A DNA stretch of 64,000 nt, taken from assembly GCA_013398015.1 (NCBI GenBank), contig VZRR01012567.1, forward strand, positions 76,592 through 140,591, in the 5' to 3' direction. Both the position numbers and the translations under genes were made by a program. This DNA is from Oreocharis arfaki. Lineage: Eukaryota; Chordata; Aves; Passeriformes; Paramythiidae. Positions 12,660-26,369 of this stretch are shown in pieces. The stretch's first letter is position 1. Every line of letters begins with the position of its first letter. Under the pieces are notes generated by a model. The model was not told the DNA's origin and made no database searches. It saw nothing but the letters and a program-made list of their open reading frames with translations.

Positions 12660-15600
12660 GAAACTAGATCCTGGGCTTGTATCTGGGTACTTTCCATTGA
12701 TCAGGTGCCCCTGAAGGTGAATCTTCTCCCATTTTGACCAGAAGAACAGCTGTTCTGCTGGTTTTACAGCAAATCTCCAGAATTACACCCGTGTGAAAGC
12801 ACAACTTAATGCTCGCTCCACCTGCTGAATAACCTTCAGCACTGGCTGCTCCAGCATTTTCACTAGGCACCAGATGGAGCTTTCCACCCAGCTGGACATT
12901 ACCTGACCTAAGTTTCTGAACAAAAGAGCATGGCAGTGTATCATGTTGGATTTGTATTGATCAGGCAGCATTTTAGCCGCTCTCCTCAGTCTAATTTTAA
13001 ATGCAGTGTACCATAGCAAGAATCCCCATTATCACCTTTGTGCTGGACAGGACCAAAGCATATCTCAGTAAAAGATAGCAAGAAGAGGAAGTGAGACATA
13101 TGAAATTTTTTGCCTTAAAAACCTGGTACTGTCCATTTTTTTTTTTGGTCACATCAATGTGGTTTTGTCACCCAAGTGTTGAGGCGGGGATGCAATAGCT
13201 GCATTAGCTATTTATAGAGGCACTGTATAAAGATCAACAGATGTTTTGAGCACAGCCATGTGCTCCAAAGGTTACTTGGAAAGTCGGAGCATTAGAAAAA
13301 AACCCTGTAATTCAGAAATTCACGATAAAAGCCCTGAATTGTTGAGGTTTTCTAGAGGATCCACCAGTTGTTAGGCTAACTGCTGTTGTAGTCTGACTCT
13401 TGGGGGCTACTTCCATTTTGATCGATATTGGTTTAAAACATGGAAGTGTGGAAAAAGCAAGCCAAAGTTTGTGATGCAGTCAATAATCACAGCAACACCT
13501 CAGACAAGGTACACGTTAAACTCTTGGCTCTTGATTAGAAGCTAATTGTGCTGCCAATCCCAAACATTTAAAATTGAAAATTAATCAGGTTTTTTTAGAA
13601 CAGTGTAGATAGATATAGTGGTCTGGAGCATCCATTGGGCACTCTCAAACTCTGCTATTAAATCACAGGTAATTTTTTAGTGAGAGCTGACACTGCAAAC
13701 CAACCTACATATCAAAATAAAACACCCGATTCTACCACTGTCATGGCAACGTTGCAGTGCAGCTGTGGGCTTTCACTAAAAAACATACAATAAGCACAAA
13801 GTATCCCCTTCAAAATACAGCACATTTTGGTGACAGACTGATTGCAGAATGCTTCCAAGGCAAGTTTCAGCTAAGTCAGTACAAATGCCTAATTATCAGT
13901 TTTGTTTTTGAAGCTGGGTTTGTTTTACCCAGTCTTGTTCGGTGCTAAAGACCCTTGCCTAATTTGCAGGGTGAGCTGTCTGAGCAGTAAGTTATTTCAG
14001 AGTGCTTTAATCTGCAGGGTAAGTCAATGCACCATGTCTGCACAAAAGCATAGGTAGTGCAGGCTGAGCAGTCCTCAGGCATCTACATGGTCAAGGCTTT
14101 TTTATAGGGGCTGAGAGCTAAGCGTAAAAATGATCATCATTATCACTGTTAATGAAGGATGAAGAGCTCAAGCTAACCATGTGGTAGAGCCATCAGGAAG
14201 GATGTCAAAAATTGGCTAATAAAATTTAGTAAGTGTGAAGTTCATTTGACCTTTCCATATGGAAAGTGAGCTCTACATACAGAGTGCGCTCTCGGAGCTG
14301 CCAGATGGGAGGAAATATCTGCTACAATACCTTCCCTGCTCTCAGTTTAGCATGTTGAGCAGAACAGAGCCTGTGCTTTCACACATCTCTCGTTACATCT
14401 GACGAGCAGCACGGATAACCATCAGTGAGAATACTCTGACCTTCATTAGACATTCACAGAGGCCTGAGCCAGAAGCGGCCAGCTTTACCAGCATACTGAT
14501 ACAACCCACTTCCTGCACCTGAAGGCAGCTTAGAACACGGCTGTGCTCAGGTCCTTTGTGTGGTCTGCTTGTGCAGTGGCGCAGAGGAGAGGCAGGTGGA
14601 AAGTTTTTGTTCAGAAGATCCCAGTGAGCCTTCATTGGGGTACAGCAGCACAGACCCCAGGGACAAGGTCACTGTCCTTCTGCTGTGCTGGTCCTAAATT
14701 ACAGTGCTTGTTGCTTTAAAACATTCCATGTGGTGCAAAGAGACAGAAGGTACAGTTTCCCACTGAGGCATTAGAAGTGACCTCTGCCCAAAAAGCTTGA
14801 CTACTTTTGCCTAGAATGAGGCAAAGCCGAGCTGCCTTTGCTTTTGCAGGGTAAGGATGGCAACTTGCTTCATTTGAACCTTTTCAAACTGATCTGATAG
14901 TCCCATGGAAAGCCCCAGAGAAATTCAAGTTGCTGTGGATTTCTCCAACACCCTCTTGTCTCCCAGCTGCAATTTATGGCTTACGTTCAGTTTTGATGTT
15001 TGCCTCTTACAGGCAAATTACTGCAACACTGCATGATGAAACCACATTTTAAACAAGCTGACACCTGGCATTCTCCAGGATAGGGCCAGTGTCAGCAGGG
15101 ACCTTGCAGAGTCCCCTGCTAAGCAGCAACAAGGGAGATGCATTTAGGGGCACCTAAGGGGCAAACTGGCACCTGTGGGACAGAAGGGACATCTGTTGTG
15201 CCCATATTTTAGCAGCGCTAATCCAGGTCAGGAAGAGCAGGTTTGAAGCCCTCAGGGTTTAAGTCAATCATATTGAAATGCTGTGGGTGGTAGACGGTCT
15301 AATCAAGGTCTACATGGGTCATGTTCATTCAAGGCAGAAGACATTTGGGAATTTTAAGGAAAGCTAAACCCTTGCCAGCCGTGCCTGGCTGAAGTAGGTG
15401 GCAAAGGGGAAGAGAGATCAGTTGCAGCTGTCTTGTCTTAGTGCAGGAGCGCGGGGGTGCCTGTGCAGGAGCTATTTGAGAGGCTCTGGCTCTGGACACG
15501 GGAGCAGCGTGCATGGCAAGAGGTATGCAAGGACACCCAGAACGTGCCCACTCTGTACAGGGCAGTGCAGGATGAGTGTGTCCCCCATCCTTACACTTTC

Positions 15601-17890
15601 CTACACCTTGTGACCTTGGGGTGCAGCAGCACCGAGCCCAGGGACAAGGACTGAGTCCTACTGTAACCACGTGCATTCAGCCGAGGCAGCTCCCTCCTGC
15701 ACAGTGCTTGGGTGTGGTGCCCGTTCTGCTGCTGACTCCAGAGCCAGCTTACCCGATGTTAGCTCTGGCACCTGGACACCCTGCTCTCTTGGACGTGTGC
15801 TCTTCACTCATTGGAAACTCCGAATTTACTGTCAGTGCAAACAGCCTCAGTCAGGCGCACAAAGACACGGAGTTCATACAGCTTTTCTCCCTACAGCCTG
15901 GGAAACCATGCCACGTCATGACTTGCCTTCCACTACCTTTTCTGAGGAGCCAATATATTTCTTAACATGCGCCTCAGTGTCCAGCAGGCCAGCCTGAGTA
16001 AATGCTATTTTAATAACACCTAGTGCCCACTGTACAGCACTGTTCTTATCCAAGGGCATTTAAAAGTATTGAGTTTCTGCAGCTCTGAGGTAGAGACATT
16101 TGTGATCCTTACCTCTCTAGGTTGTAAATAATTTCTGAATATGGCAAAATGCATGTAGAAATAATTAAAGAGATTATGGCTTCAAAGCCACTAGCAGTTT
16201 GGGGAAGAACGTAACATATACAAGTTCTCTGAAAGCAGCAGGACAGACCAGCTTTGACCACGTTTTTGATGAGAAAATCTTACATGTCTTTGTACAGAAA
16301 TATCACTTTTCACTTCTCTCTTAGTTCATAGATGTGATCACATTTCATTCATTTCCTTTAGAGACCACAGGGTGGCAAAGATTGCTTGATGCTTGGCTTC
16401 TGCACAGCAAGATGACAAGCTGGAAACTGAGGTCTTCAGCACTTGGATTGGTGGAGCCAAATGGAGCTCCCACTGCCCTGGAGTGAACAGAAACTGCAGC
16501 CACAGCAGCATGAACTCTATCGTTTGGAAATGCACGTTACAGGCTCTTCCCGTGGGAGCGACATAGGGCGAGGAACAAAACAAAGATTCAGATGCTACAG
16601 CAGAAGATGGGCTTACAGGTGGAGTCCATAAAAGGCCAGGTCTTCATTGGTTCCAGGTCTTCAGAACCTAAAATGGACTGATGGCACTTCAAGGCCCCGC
16701 TGATGATTCATGCTGCAAATAAACTTCAGAAGGCAGCAGGTGCCAGCGCTCATCAGAGGGTGAAGTGCAATTGTTTTCCAGTCAACAGAGTGATTTGAAA
16801 AGTATTTGTGCCATCTTGCTAAAAACACAAACTGTGTCACATTTATTTTTAGGTGCGGATATCCATCCAGGAAGAAACCACAACCAGTTATGTCACACGT
16901 AAATAAGAGCTACCTGCTGATACCATCATAGAATTTACTGCAGTGCTTTTTTAAATGGCCAGCTACCCAAATGTTTTTCCTTGCCACACAGCAAGGTATC
17001 CAAATTTACATCTCAAACTACCTGCTTTCTCAGGAAGTAAAACACTCCCTGGGATGGAGGTATTGGGAAGTGAAGAGAGACTGTGAGGAGCAGAGTTGCA
17101 GCCCTCTCCTCCTCAACACTCTTCTGTCTCACACTTTTGGCTTTTTAATCGTAAGACTTATCCCACACTTATTTTGATCATGAAGAAACCCCAAACAACT
17201 CCTATATCAGCAGTAAAGCTTGGGCTACAGAGCAGACACATGAGTCTTAGAAAAAGATGTGCAAATATACTTGTATACAAATGAGGAGGGTTATGTCAAA
17301 AGAAGGAACTTTCTGAAAGACTTCCTTAATATTGTCTTTTTTTTCTTGTGTCATATGCTATTGACAGTACTGGTTATCCATTGTCTCACACTTCCAGTCT
17401 TAGAAGGCTCTTTGACCCTCAATTCCTTTTGAAAATAAACACATCATTCACGATGCAAGGTTCTGAAATTATGCTTTCACTAATGTCACAAAAATGAGCA
17501 TTTTTCTTAATCCTCCTCATTATTTTGGAAATTATGTCTGCAAACCCGGTGTGAACAAGCACTACTTAATTCATTAGGGCAGTATGCCTTCCGACTGCAT
17601 AAATAATTTTGAATACATAAACTAATTTTGGATACTTAAACAAAAGATCAGATGCAAATCCACACATATCAGTGTGTAACATTTGGGATTCATTGCTGTC
17701 ATGTAACTCTAATGTTAATGCTGAGGGATTAAGAGTTAAGAGCTCTGATGTAATTTTGCCTTTTTTCCTCTGAATTTTTATCGTAACCCTCACTTTTTAT
17801 GGCTACATAATGAGATAATTATGATGCAATTACTGCACTGACAAAAACTGTTTTTAAAAACTCATACAAGTGCCCTTGATAGCTGCATAG
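12660..17890. other. Gene-free intergenic DNA
   Basis: I see no exon chain, RNA gene or recognisable transposon here. Open frames are short and overlap each other in several frames on both strands (for example around 15329-15997), as expected from noncoding sequence with moderate GC content. Confidence 0.5.
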
Positions 17891-17894
17891 AGAC

Positions 17895-17962
17895 TGAGCA
17901 ACAGCCTTATGGATGGAAGTTGGACTAGATGATCTCCATGGGCCCCTTCCGACTTTAATTTT
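17895..17962 (+). mobile_element. CR1 LINE 3' fragment
   Basis: The stretch containing GGAAGTTGGACTAGATGATC and then CCCCTTCCGACTT matches the conserved 3' UTR end of CR1 in sense orientation. Only about 70 bases are preserved. Confidence 0.65.
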
Positions 17963-17964
17963 CC

Positions 17965-20900
17965 CCTAATGTTTTTATATGCTTGTTTATATGCCAACAT
18001 TTAATATTACCCTTCTATACATCAGTTCATCCAAACAGAAATACTCCCACAGGGCAGACAGGCCTTGGAGGCCAACATTCCTCCACTCCTCTTGTGCCTT
18101 GTCAGACCAAGCTCTGAGGAAAGGCACTGCACTATTCTCTGAATACCACATGGGCCACATCCCTGGGGAGCCCAGCATCTGGGAGGATGGGCACATAGAC
18201 CGGGCACCTATTGGCATGAAAAGGCCTGCAGAGAGAGCCAGTTCCTCCGAACACCGAGCCTTGTTTCTCCTTGCAGGGCAAGGATGTCACTTGAGGTGCT
18301 GCTGTGCATCATCACATCCCCCAGGACGAAATTCTCCAGCATGGGAGGATGCTTGGGATAAGGAGCACTGAGCAGGGTCTCCCCAGCTTCTCCCCTGCCG
18401 TCATACACCTCTTGTCTTCTACCTTTGTCTCTGTCACTTCACAGCTGTCAGTGGCCTCCTGATCCTGCTTCTGATGGAGTCTCACATTTCTGAAATCCCT
18501 TGTCCTTTCAGTCCAGCCCATAAAACAACAGGGGTAAGCCATTAGTGCTTTGGCACTGAGAAAAGCAAGAGGATCACTTCCCTCTGTTAAAAGTGCCTGT
18601 TCTCCCAAACAGGCCCCTCTGCAGCATGACATGGAGAATGGTGGGCACTGTTTCCCTGTTGTGTTAAGCTAGTGCCATCCCAGCTTTCTTACCACCAGTG
18701 CAAGCAATACAGCTTTGTGTAGTTCTTGTGTTTTCCAAGGCACAGTCCATCTTGGACACAAAACTATAAAAACAGAGAATTCTTCTGTTCCAAATATCCA
18801 CCAGCTTACTACCCACCCAGCACCCAGGCAGCACTTTACAGGTAGGCTGGAATGCCTGCATCTTCCTCAGACAGCTTTCCCCAGTTTGTGCCTGCTGGTG
18901 TTTCCCTCCTCCTGGGTACACACACACACAAATGCATCCACGTGGGGACGTCTTTGTTATACTACATCATTTTGTGAGTTAGAGACTACAATGGCAGCTC
19001 AGTTTCTCTACCACAGGTTGTATACTGCTCTAGAGACACTTAGGGTTAAGGTTAAAGATCTGTATCATTTTAATTAAGCCAAAGATTAAGCTTTTAATCC
19101 TTATTCTAATGGAAACTTGGTTTTCCTACCACCATTCTTGAAACAGTAATACTGTTCTATATTTAAACCCAGGACCAAATCCATCAGATATTCTTAACCT
19201 ATAGATTGCATTAGGATTCCCCAGATTGACAAGTGTTTACAAATACCCTTTTTTATTTCTCTTCAGTGACATTAGCTTGGAGGAGGAGCAGCTGTTTATA
19301 CCATGACCCACAGATGCTGAAAGCTATTTAAATATAGTCTGGAAAAAATAATTGCTAGGACTACAACTACAACCAGCAGCGAGACTCTAGGCTTTCTCTT
19401 TTGTTATCTGCCTCTCACCTCTCCACTCCAGGTTATTTCTTTCTTCCTTCATTCCTTGTTCAGTACTTCTAGTTCTTATCTACCCTGTCATTACTCTTTT
19501 GATAGCTTGTCTGGCTCCTGACCATTTGCCTGCAAGTTTGATGGTGCTTGTCCTGTGCTGCAAGAAAACATCTGAGTTTCCTTTGCTCTCATGTTCCCCA
19601 AGAGTTCACAAACCGCTTTCAGCTCCCAAGCCCCCTAAGTGTGTTATTGTGCTCCTTCGTTGCTGGGGCTACTCTCATCTGTCTTTCCTCTGCTGGCATT
19701 ATGGAAACACTTGTCCACAGCATTGCTTCCACCCCTCAACACAGAAAGCTTCAGTGATTTAAAGTCTCTTTCTCCACGTGGTATCTCAAAGGATTTTTTT
19801 CCCAGTGGTATCTCAAAGCACATTTTAAATGTGCATAATTTTCCTACCCAACAGTTCAGAATTAGATATATTTTGTCTACTCTAGAGCAACTGGGAACAA
19901 AATACTGTTCTAATGCTTAGTTTTAAAAAAGGTATGCTATTGCCTGTATTTTTCTTCAGGTAACAACTTTTTCTCCTTCACTGCTGCTTTAGTGCAAGTG
20001 GTAAAAGGACTTAAAATACAGTGAAATTGTTGGTTAAGTTGTTAAAAAGGTAGGAAAAAGGAGTGTGTTTGGAAGACTGTTTTCTGTCCTCATAATTTCT
20101 GCACTCCTTTACTTCCTCTCATGGTATTCTCTTCCTAGTGCCACAGAAACACTCAAAGGTTTTGTTTTTGCTGAATGACTTATGGTGTCTTGACTTGAAA
20201 GGCATTTCCTATTTTGTCTTCATCGAGAAGGTAGTGGCACAGCCTGGTGCAAACAGGACTTGCCTCCATTAAAAAGGCAAGCCAGAAGTCCCTGGCTAAT
20301 CCCCAAGACATGGATGTGACCCTCTGAACCTCTCATTCTTTCCACTCACCTCCCATGGCCCAAAGCAAGGCAGCCTGGAGGTCTAGGTGCAAAGTCAAGA
20401 ACAGCAGCAGCCACGTTACGTATGTTTGGCCTGCAGTATGCATCCTTTATTTTATGTTCCTTCTCGGATGAGGCAAGGATGCTGTGATATGACAACTACA
20501 CAAAGAGCACAACATCTACCTAAAATCCTACCTGAAACTTGTCTCCTCATTAAAACATGTAACAAACAAAAAAATCCTGACTAGGTGATGAGATAAACTG
20601 GTCAACTCTGTAGCTGTCAGACAAAGTCCTGCCAAGAAGGAAAATTCCATTTTTCCACTCCTCTGGCTTCAGACTTCATGTGCTAGCCCCAGCTGCAGAA
20701 ATTCAAATCTGGTCTTTAAATTTAGGTGACAGGGCAGCTTTATGGCTTGTCTGGACAGTTGCAACACTATCCCAAGTGGAAGGGGAGGGGGTTCAGAGCA
20801 ACCACTTAGTAGTGCTTGATGAACCCTTAAGTATTGCCTCAGAGAGTTTCACGACTCTCAGACCTCTCAGAAATTACGAACTGTCATTGCTGTCTCTTCT

Positions 20901-21500
20901 CTCTGTCGGCTCTCTTTACACTTTATTTTGTATGACTATATTAATATTATATTCAGGATTATTCACAAAATACCAGGTGCCTTCATTTGTGCATACAGCA
21001 TTTGCCTTTCTGATTAATGCTCCCCATAAAGCAGCTCAGAGGGCTCCCAACCATCACCACCACCACCACCATCACCCCTCCAGAAGCCTGTAACCACTCT
21101 CCAGGATTGACTGTGACTGGTTTCCCTGCTCAGGTCTTCATTTGCAAAAGCAGAGGTGGGTGAAGCATGACTGCGTCAAACCTGTGCTCTGTACCACTCA
21201 GAGGGGAACCAGTTCTGCCCAAAATTAATAGTATGTGAGCAGGCCCATGAAGCCTTGTACTCTCCTTCACTGCTATAGGAGCAGCAAGCCTTACAGCTCA
21301 TGTCTACTGTGCCACAGACCAAAACAATACTGTCATTAACGAAAGAGGTTTGTCCCAAGTTTGTCCCAGCTTCCCTCAATGTACATGTGGGCACTGGGTC
21401 CCAAGGTGGGAGTTCAGCAGCGGAAGAATTAATGGTGTCCGAAAGCAGCTCGAAATTCTCCCGCCACAGAAACCCATTGCTAACCCATATTTGTGCCATC
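17965..21500. other. Gene-free intergenic DNA
   Basis: No gene is supported. Small structures only: a 14-base direct repeat GTGGTATCTCAAAG at 19778 and 19805, directly followed by a perfect palindrome with arms GCACATTT and AAATGTGC (19818-19834). A CA-rich microsatellite lies near 18918, and a CAC trinucleotide tract at 21051-21076. Confidence 0.5.
21051..21076. repeat. CAC trinucleotide microsatellite
   Basis: An imperfect run of CAC units interrupted by CAT. Read in one frame it gives a histidine run inside a chance open frame; there is no evidence that it is translated. Confidence 0.8.
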
Positions 21501-21504
21501 CTGG

Positions 21505-21600
21505 GGCCTGCCAGTGACAGGAGTGACAGATAGCTGTCTGGCAGTATTTATACCACAGCCACCACTGCAGTATCTGGGGAGCGCGGTATAAATACAGACC
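21505..21600. promoter_or_regulatory. Divergent TATA-type inverted repeat with TGACAG sites
   Basis: GTATTTATACC (21544-21554) and its exact complement GGTATAAATAC (21585-21595) are separated by 30 bases, so a TATAAATA element faces outwards on each strand. Immediately left are two TGACAG motifs (MEIS/TGIF type) and a second inverted repeat, CTGCCAG (21508-21514) with CTGGCAG (21538-21544). The arrangement resembles a compact bidirectional promoter or enhancer core. No flanking transcript can be demonstrated from sequence alone. Confidence 0.35.
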
Positions 21601-21609
21601 CAGCAATAG

Positions 21610-24600
21610 CCAGGGAAGCCCAAAGAGTGGGCGAGGAGGGTGAGTGGCCAAAGCAGCTGAGAGACGTGCTGATTCAGTGCATCTCCCTCAGCTGTCCTCA
21701 GCAGCAGGTTGCCATGGATTAGAAGCTGGGAAGATTGAAAGAACTGATCTTTCTTTTTTCCCCTCCCCTTTAACAGCTCTTTCACACTCTTCACTTGAGC
21801 CCATAAGGTTCTTCATGTCAGTATCCAACCACAGCACTTTGCGTTACTACATAAAGTAAACACATAACTATTTCTTCTCAGGAGATGATTTGGCTCATGC
21901 CTGGCAGCCTGCAGCACTCAAAAGATGAGGTTGGAGTTGTCATCCCTGCCTTACAGATGCGGAAATCCATGCAAAGGGAAAGTACAGAAGGCACCTTCTC
22001 TCAGAAGGCCTGTAGCTCTGCTCAAAGTAAAGAGGTTCTTGTTCTCACTCAAAAATCCAGTCACAGGGCTTTTAAGACAACAGGTAGAAACAGGTTTAAA
22101 TGCAAGGGAAAAGGAAGTGGTTGTTCAAGAAAAACTCCTGGACATGCATCTCTCTGTCATATGTTTAGTTTCTTCCCAAAACTCATTAGCAACAAGTATT
22201 TTCAACTGTTTGAATAGCTGACTTTCAGCAGCAAAATCAGTGAGAATTTGAAATATGAGCTTTGCATGTTGATTTCTTTCTTCTCTATAAATAAATTCCA
22301 ATTCTCTATTTCCAAAGGAAACCTTTGAAATTAAATATAGGCAGGGAAAATCCCTCATACAAACAGGGGATTTGCAACAGGTTTTTGCAAACATGTAGCT
22401 GGCATGTGGGAGCTTCTTCCCATCTAGTCTAACAATGCTTGGGTACCCGTCCTCACTAGAGAAACGAGGTTTTTTTCACTCAGGATACTGTATTTTCTTC
22501 TGAAGGAATGTGACTGCCACAGCAGCCTACCTACTTGCTGCAATTCCCACAAGATGGGATTCTTTTTGGACTCTGCTCCTCTGCAGGAAGCTGGACTTGT
22601 CAGCAGCACCCCAGTGAACAGATTAAATATTTAGCTCTACTTTTTGTCACGCCTTCAGAGCCTCTTGTACAGATGGAAAGGCTGGAATGAACTGTTCCTG
22701 AGGGTAAGATCAGATTCAGGAGAGTGAGATCAGGTTTGGGAGCCTCTTTTTGCCTGCAGCAGTGGAAATGGGGGAGTACATGGACTGCACTTACAGTGCA
22801 AAACTTACCTATGGTTTATGGAATTATTACCATTTGACTAATTTGAGCTATTTCTGCCCTTGGAAAAGAAGTATTCTACTTTGATATTGCTGGAAAACAC
22901 TAAAATTACTACTCACTTCTTGACATTCAGAAGGGCATATGCACATTATGTCTTGTGAATAGCATTTTTCCATCTGTCCTGGCTTGAGGACTCTCTCACC
23001 CTGGCAATCTGGCACTCCAAGCTCTTTAGCAGATCACCAAGGTAGTCTAAACCAAGCCCAGCTTTATGTGAGGCCCTTGCTTCTCTGTGTACAATCACTG
23101 GGAGAGCTTCTGGGAAGAGCTCTCTGACAGATACCTTCTTAGTCCACTTCTCTAAGGTGCCACAGCATCAGCTTGCTTTGTCTTGGCTTGACTGCAACAC
23201 ATGCTCAATAATATTCTGCAATTACAGGGTATCTTTCCAAAACGTGTCAGTCCTAGTCATCTTTTCCTCATTTTTGCAGCAGGCATCAGAGGCAATTTCC
23301 ACAGAGACTTTGCTGGGGATGCTACTTTTTTTGCAAGACAAAAATCTGTGATAAGAAAGATCTATTTATCAGCATGACAATACAAGGGCTCCCTGAAGCC
23401 ACGGGGTTTGATCATGAACGATCTGATGCAGTCTTTATTTCCTTGCAGTGTGTGCTCCTGTAGATAACCATCTGCTCCTGTATCAGTCTGAAGGGCCTGA
23501 CAGAGCCACAGTACCAGTTACGTGCCAGCTCCTCCTGGATAAGATTTCCTCTTTCCTCCCCTGCTGCTGCTGTTACTCACCAGTGTGAGTATGTGTTTAT
23601 GCTTGGGCATCCCTGAAACAGCCGTGCTTCAATGTATTGTACTTCTATACATTTCTAATGTTAAGGCAAAAGAGAAGGACAAAAAAATAAGGGGTTTTCT
23701 GGTGTCAAGCTGTTTAACTTGCAAAGAGGATAGTTTACACTCCCTGTATTTAGATCCTGAAGGAAGCTTTCACTGCTTAACCACATGCTGGTGGCAGAGA
23801 CCAGCCAGCTGAACCTTCCCACAATGTGAAGCAGTCCAGAAATGTGAGCAGAACCTGCCACTTAAAAATCCAAAAAGCAGTTTTCACCTTGAATCCCAAA
23901 CAAGCAAAAGCTTGTTTTTCAAAGAGCTAATGGGAGCTGCTGCTGCCTAGGTTATTTCTTGTAACCGTGACAGCAGATGAAGAAGCAAAGTGACATTTTC
24001 CTTCTTGGCATCAACTGAACTGCCCCCACCTTCACCCTCGCACCTGACTCCACAGTTTGTTTTTTTTTCTGGAGATGCTGATTAAGATCCCTATTTGTGC
24101 CCTGGTGAGACATCTCCAAGGTATGCTGGATGTGCAGCTCCCCTTCGATGAACATGATTATGGACATGCAACTGTTATTGAAACGGATTTCTATCACTTG
24201 CAGAACATGCCACAGAATAACTGCTTCTTGGAGCTTTGTTATATCCAGCTCAATTGCTATAAAATCGTTGTCTGCATCTTTGCCAGAAACACTCTGACAT
24301 GACTTGCAACCAATACAGAAGTCAAAATAATGTTCACTAACTCAAGCAGATAAACATTTTGCTCTGTTCTGAGATCACTACATTAAATCTGCGTTTCTTA
24401 TACAGAGTGGTTTTGTTCAATGAACTTTTCATTTACAGAGTTTCAGTTTATTTCTGGCAGCCTCAGGACTGCTATTAAACCTGTACTAAACCAAACGTGA
24501 ATTTCAGCAGCATTTCCTAAACAACTGAAGTTCATTTTAACAGTTTGAAAATAGTTTGGATCTCATCAATGCTGTTCTCTGCCATGCCATTTCCATCCCA

Positions 24601-26210
24601 GAAGACAATGACTTTCAAATTTTCATTAGCGATACAGAAAGAGATTTCCTTGTAAAAGCATCAGTGTCCTGCTCCTGGCTGTGGTACAGGCTGCTTGGCT
24701 TTACCAAACCACACAGCCCACCTGGGCTTTTGACTAAGTATTGCCAATATTTGGTGCTATTCTGTGCCCAGTCTGGAGCCATGCCAGAAGCATAAAAGCT
24801 CCCAGATCCTTGTCTGACAGTGGCACACCCTGTGAAACCCTCGGGTGGCACATTTCTGAGTCAAGTAAAACAGCAACATACATGAGGTGAAGTGCTGCCG
24901 GGGCCTGCAGCTATGCAGTAAAGCCTTTGCTTTGGTGGATGTTTAGAGACTTTTACCTGGTCCTCAGGACTGTGAGGATGATTCCCAGGGGCAGGATCCT
25001 ACAATCACTACAGAAATACGTCAGGGAAGCCTTCTGATTTATATATGAAGCTCTTCTGCTTCTTGTATTTGTGCATTATTTCATTTTTACACCAGTTAGT
25101 GAAATGTTTTCTGTGGGTATAGCATATACACTTTGGCCAGCACTATGGTTTTTTTAAGGATGCAAATATCTGGGTTATTATAGACAAGAAATGTTGTTTA
25201 AATAACTGAAATTTCCTGGATGTAAGTGGGGGCTTTTGCCTTGTGCATAAATTACACTTCTCAATAGATTACAGACCATGGGGGTTTGGTTTTATTCCAG
25301 GTCTAGCAAACAGACTCCTGGACTTTCAAATCCTTTCAAAGCAAGAAAAAAGTTAATAAAATTTTAATAATCATAAAAATAATGATGTAGAGAGCTAGCA
25401 CCTTATGAATTTCATGTTTCAAACTTAGAATTTCCTGGGAGCTCGCACATAGCCCCATCCCCCTCCAACCCATGACATGCCCTAAATGTCAAAATTGGAG
25501 AAATGTCAAGAAATAAAAGTGGACTACAAGAGGTCCCAAATTCTGGTTCCAGGTATTACAACTTAGAGTCTGTCAGAACTGAGATAGAAAGCCAACTCAC
25601 ATACTGAATAAATATGCAAATAGAATTTCGGAGTTCTAAAAAGAGATTTTTAACTTCCTGAAACCAAATCACGCCATAATAACAATAAGACCTCCATGTT
25701 TCTAAGAATCTCCTCCATTTTCTTTGCAGTATCAGGGCTGTGTCTAAAATCTCGATTTCCTTAATTCTTCATCTTAACCCAGAAAAATCCTCACCGGTTC
25801 ATTCCTGGGTCATCCACAAATTCTCTCTTTGTTCAATTACAGCTTATATTTCAGGCACCTGTACTGCAGGATACAACTGTCTGTTGATTAGTTTCGCCTA
25901 TCTGCAATGAAATTAGATCAGTGGCTGGACTTGGAGCACACCCACAGTGTTGACAAGGTCTCAGCTGTATCAACTTTACAGCAGCTAAACATGAGAGCAC
26001 CCTGCTCTGCTCTAAGGTAACAGAACCAAAGACCACTACCTGAAAGCTGCATTTCATTCAAACCAGAGCTGGTCTACTATGCCAAAATCACGGTGACAAG
26101 GACACATCTGAGCAAGCTCCCCAGCCCCCTACTACTTTACTTGTTTATGTCAATCAGTTTGGAGATTTTTAACATTCGAGTTATGTTTATCTGAACTGGT
26201 TTTCAAGGTC
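21610..26210. other. Gene-free intergenic DNA
   Basis: I find no supported exon, RNA gene or recognisable transposon in this stretch. Confidence 0.5.
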
Positions 26211-26214
26211 TAAT

Positions 26215-26360
26215 TATAACACGTGAAGTGGGGTGAGATGGCTGCTATGAAAGTCGCAGTATAAATAAGAGGGCCTGACGGGCTGATATGTTGGCACAGG
26301 CCAGACACGTGTGTCACGTGGGTGCCCAGTGCAGCTGTTGTGCTCCATGGTACAATAAAT
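26215..26360 (+). promoter_or_regulatory. TATA element with three E-boxes
   Basis: A TATA box TATAAATAAG (26260-26269) is flanked by canonical E-boxes CACGTG at 26220-26225, 26306-26311 and 26315-26320; the last two are 9 bases apart centre to centre. AT-rich MEF2-like sequence (AATAAATAGCTATAG) follows near 26355. The spacing would suit a + strand start near 26290. There is no recognised gene downstream before DAPP1, so this could be an enhancer or a noncoding RNA promoter. Confidence 0.3.
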
Positions 26361-26369
26361 AGCTATAGG

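Noticed and set aside
20680..21093. Open frame with a run of histidines
   Set aside because: The histidines come from a CAC microsatellite; nothing else supports translation.
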